Source of the DNA: Pseudomonas sp. B21-015
Lineage (GTDB): Bacteria > Pseudomonadota > Gammaproteobacteria > Pseudomonadales > Pseudomonadaceae
Assembly (NCBI RefSeq): GCF_024749285.1
Contig: NZ_CP087196.1
Coordinates: 1,922,001-1,986,000 of the forward strand
Length of the DNA: 64,000 nucleotides
Direction of reading: 5' to 3'
The stretch's first letter is position 1. Each line of letters opens with the position of its first letter. Below, piece by piece: positions 58,195 through 64,000 of the stretch. Made by a program: the position numbers and the translations under genes. The notes below the pieces were generated by a model. The model did no database searches, was not told the DNA's origin, and saw nothing but the letters and a program-made list of their open reading frames with translations.

Positions 58195-59559
58195 TTAAAG
58201 TCCCGTCAACATCGCATCCGCCGGCGCATCGGCACGCAATTGCGCGGTGAGCATGAAGTACACGAAACCCACTGCCATGAAGCCGAGGAAGATCAACCCG
58301 ATCAAAATGTTGAACCAGGCCATCGCCACCAGGCAAACCACCGCCAGCACCAGCGCAATGAGTGGCAGTAACGGGTAGCAGGGCGCGCGGAAAGTGCGTT
58401 CCAGGTTCGGTTCGGTTTTGCGCAGTTTGAACAGGCTGAGCATGCTCATGATGTACATCACGATCGCGCCGAATACCGCCATAGTGATCATCGCCGCCGT
58501 CAGCGTCATGCCGCCGAGGTTGATCAGGCCGTCGCTGTAGATCGCCGCGATGCCGATCACGCCACCGGCGATGATTGCCCGGTGCGGGGTCTGGAAGCGC
58601 GACAGTTTGGCCAGGGAGGCCGGCAGGTAACCGGCCCGGGCCAGCGCAAAGAACTGCCGCGAGTAGCCGAGGATGATCCCGTGGAAACTCGCCACCAGGC
58701 CAAACAGGCCGATCCACACCAGCATGTGCAACCAGCCGGAGCTTTCGCCGACCACGGCTTTCATGGCTTGTGGCAGCGGATCGTTGATGTTCGACAGGGT
58801 GCGCCAGTCGCCGACACCACCGGCAAAGAACATCACGCCCATCGCCAGTAGCACCAAAGTCAGAATGCCGCTGATGTAGGCCTTGGGAATTGTGCGTTTC
58901 GGGTCCTTGGCTTCTTCGGCGGCCATGGCGGCGCCTTCGATGGCCAGGAAGAACCAGATGGCAAACGGAATCGCCGCGAACATCCCGGCAATCGCTGGCG
59001 CACCGAACACATCAGAACCGGCCCAGCCGTTGAGGGCGAAGTTACTGAAGCTGAACGCCGGGGCGACCACGCCCATGAACACCAGCAATTCGGCGACCGC
59101 CAATACGCAGACCACCAGTTCGAAGGTCGCGGCCAGTTTCACGCCGAGGATGTTCAGGCCCATGAACACGATGTAGGCACCGACCGCCGCATGTTTCGGA
59201 TCGAGGGCCGGAAACTGCACGTTCAGGTAGGCACCGATGGCCAGGGCAATCGCCGGTGGGGCGAAGACGAATTCAATCAGCGTCGCCAGCCCGGCAATCA
59301 ATCCACCTTTTTCGCCAAAGGCGCGGCGGCTGTAGGCAAAGGGACCGCCGGCATGGGGGATCGCCGTGGTCAGTTCGGTGAAACTGAAGATGAAGCAGGT
59401 GTACATCGTGGCGACCATGAACGAGGTCACCAGAAAACCGAGTGTGCCGGCCACGCCCCAGCCGTAACTCCAGCCGAAGTACTCACCGGAAATCACCAGC
59501 CCGACCGCGATACCCCACAGGTGCAGCGTGCCCAGCGTGGGTTTGAGTTGTGTGTTCAT
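58195..59559 (-). CDS. eat: Ethanolamine permease
   Basis: The 454-residue protein is an amino acid/polyamine/organocation carrier with about twelve membrane helices. The first helix region LWGIAVGLVISGEYFGWSYGWG and the segment IPFAIWFFLAIEGAAMAAEE are those of the ethanolamine permease family. It should take up ethanolamine by proton symport. No eutBC genes are in the window. The start ATG 59559 has AGGGGGC upstream; the open frame beyond runs into a REPIN. Confidence 0.88.
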   Translation of the reverse strand: MNTQLKPTLGTLHLWGIAVGLVISGEYFGWSYGWGVAGTLGFLVTSFMVATMYTCFIFSFTELTTAIPHAGGPFAYSRRAFGEKGGLIAGLATLIEFVFAPPAIALAIGAYLNVQFPALDPKHAAVGAYIVFMGLNILGVKLAATFELVVCVLAVAELLVFMGVVAPAFSFSNFALNGWAGSDVFGAPAIAGMFAAIPFAIWFFLAIEGAAMAAEEAKDPKRTIPKAYISGILTLVLLAMGVMFFAGGVGDWRTLSNINDPLPQAMKAVVGESSGWLHMLVWIGLFGLVASFHGIILGYSRQFFALARAGYLPASLAKLSRFQTPHRAIIAGGVIGIAAIYSDGLINLGGMTLTAAMITMAVFGAIVMYIMSMLSLFKLRKTEPNLERTFRAPCYPLLPLIALVLAVVCLVAMAWFNILIGLIFLGFMAVGFVYFMLTAQLRADAPADAMLTGL

Positions 59560-59731
59560 GTGTTGCCCCCTGAACGGTTTGGAAAAGCTCGGGGGAGGGC
59601 GTGTGCAGCGGGCGTGCCATTTTTCAGATGGGCGTCGTAAAGCGCTGGAAGCTGTCGTATCGAGGATGTTCGCGGCTGGATGGGCGCTTTTTGTGCGCCA
59701 GTTGGGGGCGTTGTCGGCCGTTATGCCGTCT

Positions 59732-59810
59732 TCGCGGGCAAGCCCGCTCCCACAATGGAATGCGTTTGCCCGGAAATCACAAAAACCTGTGGGAGCGGGC
59801 TTGCCCGCGA
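59732..59810. repeat. REPIN, family A, upstream of kdp
   Basis: The arms are at 59732-59754 and 59788-59810, the same 23-base unit as in the other three family A copies. Confidence 0.92.
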
Positions 59811-59855
59811 TGAGGCCCCCCCGGACACCGCTGTAACAAAGCCATAAAACCCACT

Positions 59856-59874
59856 CTTTACGCATTCTTTATGC
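59856..59874 (+). promoter_or_regulatory. Direct repeat, candidate KdpE site
   Basis: CTTTACGC (59856-59863) and CTTTATGC (59867-59874) are direct repeats spaced 11 bases start to start, one helical turn, about 90 bases upstream of kdpF. KdpE is a response regulator that binds T-rich direct sequences upstream of kdpFABC in E. coli. The assignment is an inference. Confidence 0.35.
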
Positions 59875-59964
59875 CCCGTCACCTCCCTCGATCTCGCGCC
59901 TTTACAGCCTCCCTGCAGACAATCACTCCACACGCGGCAATACGCCGTAACACGGAGAACTTCC

Positions 59965-60054
59965 ATGAGCGTTCTGGACGGGGTGTCACTGCTGTTGGCA
60001 GTGGGGCTGTTCATTTATCTATTGGTTGCGCTGTTGCGCGCGGACCGGAACTAG
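59965..60054 (+). CDS. kdpF: KdpF, small subunit of K+-transporting ATPase
   Basis: A 29-residue peptide, MSVLDGVSLLLAVGLFIYLL followed by VALLRADRN, with one membrane helix. Its size, sequence (ending in RAD/P-type charged tail) and place just before kdpA are those of KdpF, which stabilises the Kdp complex. The start has CGGAG six bases before it. KdpA starts 8 bases after the stop. Confidence 0.92.
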   Translation: MSVLDGVSLLLAVGLFIYLLVALLRADRN

Positions 60055-60062
60055 GAGCGGCT

Positions 60063-61757
60063 ATGCACAGTTATGACTATTGGCTGATCCTCGCCTTCTT
60101 CGCCGTGGTGTTGATCCCGGCGCCGTTTCTGGGGCGCTTCTACTACAAGGTGATGGAAGGACAGCGCACCTGGCTTTCACCGATCCTCGGGCCGGTGGAG
60201 CGCGGTTGTTATCGGGCGGCCGGCGTCGATCCGCAGGTCGAACAGAGCTGGCAGAAATACACCCTGGCCTTGCTCGCGTTCAACCTCGCGGGCTTTTTGC
60301 TGTTGTTCGCGATCCTGCTGTTCCAGGACCACTTGCCGCTGAACCCGCAAAACCTGCCGGGTCAGGAATGGACGCAAGCGTTCAACACCGCCGTCAGCTT
60401 CATGACCAATACCAACTGGCAGTCCTACAGTGGCGAAGCATCCCTGAGCTACCTGAGTCAGATGGTCGGCCTCACCGTGCAGAACTTCGTCAGCGCCGCC
60501 ACTGGTCTGGCGGTGTTGGTTGCGCTGTGTCGCGGCATCGGTCGCAAGTCGACCAAAACCCTGGGCAACTTCTGGGTCGACATGACTCGCGCCACTCTCT
60601 ACGGGCTGTTGCCATTGTGCTTGCTGCTGGCGCTGTACCTGGTGTGGCAGGGTGTGCCGCAAACCTTCGCTCATTACGTGAATGCCGTGACCATGCAGGG
60701 CGTCGATCAGGTGATCCCGCTCGGCCCGGCTGCCAGCCAAATCGCGATCAAGCAACTGGGCACCAACGGCGGTGGCTTCTTCGGCGTCAACTCGGCGCAC
60801 CCGTTCGAGAACCCGACGGCGTGGAGCAACCTGTTCGAAGTCGCCTCGATCATTCTGATCCCGGTGGCGCTGGTGTTCACTTTTGGCCATTACGTGAAAG
60901 ACCTGCGTCAGAGCCGCGCGATCATCGCCTGCATGCTGGCGTTGTTTTTGATCGGCGGTGCGACGTCGTTGTGGGCTGAATATCAACCCAATCCGACCCT
61001 GGCCAACGTCGCCGTCGAACAGACCGCGCCGCTGGAAGGCAAGGAAGCGCGCTTTGGCACCACCGCCACCGTGCTGTGGTCGGTCACCACTACCGCGGCG
61101 TCGAACGGCTCGGTCAACGGCATGCACGACAGCCTCAACCCGCTGAGCGGCATGGTCGCGATGGTCAACATGATGGTCGGCGAAGTGATCTTCGGCGGCG
61201 TCGGCGCCGGGCTCTACGGCATGTTGCTTAACGTGCTGATCGCGGTGTTCCTCGCCGGGCTGATGATCGGCCGCACCCCGGAATACCTCGGCAAGAAACT
61301 GCAAGCGAAGGAAGTTCAGTTGCTGGTGGTGACCTTGCTGGTGATGCCGGTGGGCGTGCTGGTGCTGGGGGCGATTGCCGCCAGCTTGCCTGGCCCGGTG
61401 GCGGCGGTGAGCAACCCCGGCGCTCACGGTTTTAGCCAGTTGCTTTATGCCTACACCTCGGCCAGTGCCAACAACGGTTCGGCGTTTGGTGGCTTCGGGG
61501 CGAACACCGCGTTCCACAATCTGATGCTGGGGCTGGGCATGTTGATCGGGCGCTTCGGCTACATCCTTCCGGTACTGGCCCTGGCCGGCAGCCTGGCGAT
61601 GAAGAAAACCGCCCCTATCGGTCAGAACAGCTTCCCGACCCATGGTCCGCTGTTCGTGACCTTGCTGACCGTGACCATTTTGCTGGTGGGTGGTTTGACC
61701 TTCCTGCCGACTTTGGCGCTGGGTCCTATTGCTGAACACCTGAGCCTGGGCTTCTAA
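60063..61757 (+). CDS. kdpA: KdpA, K+-binding subunit of K+-transporting ATPase
   Basis: The 564-residue membrane protein has about ten helices and the four filter-like loops of Kdp[48 protein letters not shown], and [16 protein letters not shown]. It is the channel-like part of the high-affinity KdpFABC pump, which takes up potassium at low outside concentrations or in osmotic stress. The ATG at 60063 (MHSYDYW) has GGAG in front. KdpB follows by 7-10 bases. Confidence 0.97.
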   Translation: MHSYDYWLILAFFAVVLIPAPFLGRFYYKVMEGQRTWLSPILGPVERGCYRAAGVDPQVEQSWQKYTLALLAFNLAGFLLLFAILLFQDHLPLNPQNLPGQEWTQAFNTAVSFMTNTNWQSYSGEASLSYLSQMVGLTVQNFVSAATGLAVLVALCRGIGRKSTKTLGNFWVDMTRATLYGLLPLCLLLALYLVWQGVPQTFAHYVNAVTMQGVDQVIPLGPAASQIAIKQLGTNGGGFFGVNSAHPFENPTAWSNLFEVASIILIPVALVFTFGHYVKDLRQSRAIIACMLALFLIGGATSLWAEYQPNPTLANVAVEQTAPLEGKEARFGTTATVLWSVTTTAASNGSVNGMHDSLNPLSGMVAMVNMMVGEVIFGGVGAGLYGMLLNVLIAVFLAGLMIGRTPEYLGKKLQAKEVQLLVVTLLVMPVGVLVLGAIAASLPGPVAAVSNPGAHGFSQLLYAYTSASANNGSAFGGFGANTAFHNLMLGLGMLIGRFGYILPVLALAGSLAMKKTAPIGQNSFPTHGPLFVTLLTVTILLVGGLTFLPTLALGPIAEHLSLGF

Positions 61758-61767
61758 GGAGTCAATG

Positions 61768-63825
61768 ATGAATATGCCCGCAACGAAAGCCGCCGTCGTC
61801 AAGGCGCCGGAACAACCGAAAACTGCGATCTCGGCCCTCTGGCGCCCGGCGCTGGTGCAAGCGTTCGTCAAGCTCGACCCACGGCAATTGCAGCGTGCGC
61901 CGGTGATGCTGGTGGTGGAACTGACCGCGATCCTCACCACCGTGCTGTGCTTCATTCCCGACACCGCCGTGCCGACCTTCGTCGCCGCGCAAATCGCGTT
62001 GTGGCTGTGGTTCACCGTGCTGTTCGCCAACTTCGCCGAAGCACTGGCCGAAGGTCGCGGCAAGGCCCGCGCCGACAGCCTCAAGGCCGGCAGCGAAGGC
62101 TTGAGCGCCCGGCGCAAAAATGCCAATGGCAGCTTCCAGGTGGTGCCCGCCACCAGCCTGCGCAAGGGCGATGTGGTGCGCGTCGAAGCGGGGGAGATGA
62201 TTCCCGGTGACGGCGAGGTGATCGAGGGCATCGCGGCGGTCAATGAAGCGGCGATTACCGGTGAATCGGCCCCCGTGATTCGCGAGTCCGGCGGCGACCG
62301 CTCGGCCGTCACCGGCAACACTCGATTGGTGTCCGATTGGCTGCTGGTGCGCATCACCGCTAACCCCGGTGAGTCGACCCTGGACCGCATGATCGCGCTG
62401 GTCGAAGGCGCCAAACGCCAGAAAACCCCGAACGAAGTGGCGCTGGATATCCTGCTGATCGGCCTGACCCTGATCTTTCTGCTGGTGGTAGTGACCCTGC
62501 AACCGTTCGCCCACTTCGCCAACGGCAACCTGCCGCTGGTGTTCCTGGTGGCGCTATTGGTGACGCTGATTCCGACCACCATCGGTGGCTTGCTGTCGGC
62601 CATCGGGATTGCCGGGATGGATCGCCTGGTGCGACTGAACGTGATCGCCAAATCCGGTCGCGCCGTGGAAGCGGCGGGTGACGTACACGTCCTGCTGCTG
62701 GACAAGACCGGCACCATCACCTTCGGCAATCGTCGCTGCTCCGCGGTCTATGCCGCGCCTGGCGTCAGCGCCAGGGAACTGGCCGAAGGCGCGTTGTTCG
62801 CTTCCCTGGCCGATGACACGGCTGAAGGCAAATCCATCGTCGACTACCTGCGCGGCCTTCACCCGCAACCCGAGCCGTCCGCCGAGCTGCTGACCGCTGT
62901 GCCGTTCAGCGCGGAAACCCGCCTGTCCGGTGTCGACTATCAGGGCCGGGTCTATCGCAAGGGCGCGGTGGATTCGCTGCTGGCCTTCGTCGGCCTGAAA
63001 CGCGCCGATCTGGCAGCACCTCTGTCCCGGGAAATCGACAAGATCGCTCAGAGCGGTGGTACGCCGTTGCTGGTGTGCGCCGACGGCAAATTGCTCGGTG
63101 TCATTCACCTCAAGGACGTGGTTAAACCCGGTATTCGTGAGCGTTTCGCCGAGCTGCGCAAGCTGGGGATTCGCACCGTCATGGTGACCGGCGACAACCC
63201 GCTGACCGCCGCCGCGATTGCCGCCGAAGCGGGCGTGGATGATGTGCTGGCCGAAGCCACGCCGGAGAAAAAACTGGCGCGCATTCGCCATGAGCAGAAC
63301 GACGGTCGGCTGGTTGCCATGTGCGGCGACGGCGCCAACGACGCCCCGGCCCTGGCCCAGGCGGACGTCGGTATGGCGATGAACGACGGTACGCAAGCGG
63401 CGCGCGAGGCGGCCAACATGGTCGACCTCGACAGCGACCCGACCAAGCTGCTGGATGTGGTGCAAATCGGCAAGGAGTTGCTGGTGACCCGCGGTGCGCT
63501 CACCACCTTTTCCATCGCCAACGATGTGGCCAAGTACTTCGCGATCCTGCCCGCGCTGTTCGCCTCGATCTATCCGCAACTGGGTGTGCTCAATGTCATG
63601 CACCTGAGCAGTCCGCAGAGCGCGATTCTCTCGGCGATTGTGTTCAACGCCTTGATCATCGTCGTGCTGATTCCATTGGCGCTGCGGGGGGTGCGAGTTC
63701 AAGCGGCGAGTGCGGCGGCGTTGCTGCGGCGCAATCTGCTGATCTATGGACTGGGCGGGATTCTGGTGCCGTTCGTGGGCATCAAGGCGATCGACATGCT
63801 GTTGACGGCGTTGCATCTGGTTTAG
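61768..63825 (+). CDS. kdpB: KdpB, ATPase subunit of K+-transporting ATPase
   Basis: The 685-residue P-type ATPase has the phosphorylation motif DKTGTIT (Asp312), the actuator segment ITGESAPV near residue 168 and [16 protein letters not shown] near 518. Seven or so membrane helices are present. It couples ATP use to K+ entry through KdpA. ATG 61768 is six bases from AGGAG; an ATG at 61765 is directly before it. In most bacteria kdpC follows at once, but here a REPIN lies after the stop and kdpC must be beyond the window, if present. Confidence 0.97.
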   Translation: MNMPATKAAVVKAPEQPKTAISALWRPALVQAFVKLDPRQLQRAPVMLVVELTAILTTVLCFIPDTAVPTFVAAQIALWLWFTVLFANFAEALAEGRGKARADSLKAGSEGLSARRKNANGSFQVVPATSLRKGDVVRVEAGEMIPGDGEVIEGIAAVNEAAITGESAPVIRESGGDRSAVTGNTRLVSDWLLVRITANPGESTLDRMIALVEGAKRQKTPNEVALDILLIGLTLIFLLVVVTLQPFAHFANGNLPLVFLVALLVTLIPTTIGGLLSAIGIAGMDRLVRLNVIAKSGRAVEAAGDVHVLLLDKTGTITFGNRRCSAVYAAPGVSARELAEGALFASLADDTAEGKSIVDYLRGLHPQPEPSAELLTAVPFSAETRLSGVDYQGRVYRKGAVDSLLAFVGLKRADLAAPLSREIDKIAQSGGTPLLVCADGKLLGVIHLKDVVKPGIRERFAELRKLGIRTVMVTGDNPLTAAAIAAEAGVDDVLAEATPEKKLARIRHEQNDGRLVAMCGDGANDAPALAQADVGMAMNDGTQAAREAANMVDLDSDPTKLLDVVQIGKELLVTRGALTTFSIANDVAKYFAILPALFASIYPQLGVLNVMHLSSPQSAILSAIVFNALIIVVLIPLALRGVRVQAASAAALLRRNLLIYGLGGILVPFVGIKAIDMLLTALHLV

Positions 63826-63851
63826 CGGTTGCTGCTCAGAGCAGAGGCTTT

Positions 63852-63984
63852 TGTGGCGAGGGAGCTTGCTCCCGCTGGGCTGCGAAGCGGCCCCACCTCA
63901 GGCCACCGTGTTTATTCAGGCACAGCGCATTCACCGGGTTTACGACTGCTGCGCAGCCGAGCGGGAGCAAGCTCCCTCGCCACA
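63852..63984. repeat. REPIN, family B, directly after kdpB
   Basis: The arm TGTGGCGAGGGAGCTTGCTC... begins at 63852 and its inverse ends at 63984. It shares both arms with the element at 8155-8287. It starts 27 bases after the kdpB stop, where kdpC would be expected. Confidence 0.9.
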
Positions 63985-64000
63985 GGTGATGTGTGCCTTC

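Larger units (their letters stand above)
59560..59964. other. Intergenic region between eat and kdpF
   Basis: The 405 bases hold a REPIN (59732-59810) and the presumed kdp promoter. No gene is seen. The part before the REPIN should hold the eat promoter, but no clear boxes were found. Confidence 0.6.

Noticed and set aside
63826..64000. A kdpC start in the last 175 bases
   Set aside because: The sequence is a REPIN and flanks; no ribosome site and ATG with a KdpC-like N-terminus is present.

Overview
The window is chromosomal DNA of a Pseudomonas, most likely from the P. fluorescens group. I infer this from the GC-rich codon use, the Pseudomonas-type REP/REPIN repeats and two gene orders I recall from P. 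aeruginosa: fumC-DUF2059-bolA-trhO-DsbA-like-ABC transporter-rbdA, and mtaD/mtnA-gyrA-serC-pheA-hisC-(tyrA-aroA)-cmk-rpsA-ihfB-O-antigen locus-wbpM-comEA. An undA gene, known from Pseudomonas 1-undecene producers, agrees. No tRNA, rRNA, CRISPR array, transposase or prophage gene was seen.

Region 1 (1-5.7 kb): the 5' part of mnmC, then polyphosphate:AMP phosphotransferase, a thiolase, a small DUF6316 protein and a DMT transporter. Region 2 (5.7-16.4 kb): fumC, DUF2059, bolA, trhO, a DsbA-like protein, an ABC exporter, the membrane c-di-GMP enzyme rbdA, undA and a convergent diguanylate cyclase. Region 3 (16.7-34.2 kb): the leftward operon mtaD-ubiG-mupP-yciK, divergent from mtnA; then gyrA and the tightly packed aromatic amino acid run serC-pheA-hisC-tyrA/aroA-cmk, followed by rpsA, a small lipoprotein, ihfB and a LapA-domain protein.

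Region 4 (34.4-53.4 kb) is the accessory part: an O-polysaccharide locus between ihfB and wbpM. rmlBDA make the dTDP-rhamnose pathway except RmlC. A wbpV-like SDR, a WbpL/WecA-type initiating transferase and WbpM form the core that makes the lipid-linked HexNAc primer. Between them lie an ABC exporter (Wzm/Wzt, Wzt with a C-terminal extension), a TylF-like methyltransferase, a hexapeptide acyltransferase and six glycosyltransferases, one with two GT-B-like halves. I find no wzx, wzy or wzz, so export by the ABC-transporter route is the reasonable reading. Parts of this block are visibly more AT-rich than the flanks.

Region 5 (53.5-64 kb): comEA, an SDR next to a FabF-type ketosynthase, a GntR regulator with a DUF1989 protein, a DUF2897 membrane protein, ethanolamine permease, and kdpF-kdpA-kdpB. 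The window ends in a REPIN just after kdpB, before any kdpC.

At least four families of inverted repeats fill the gaps between genes. The most interesting parts are the O-polysaccharide locus with its putative chain-end modification module, undA, the class II EPSP synthase fused to prephenate dehydrogenase, and an unusual AT-rich patch inside the EAL domain of rbdA.
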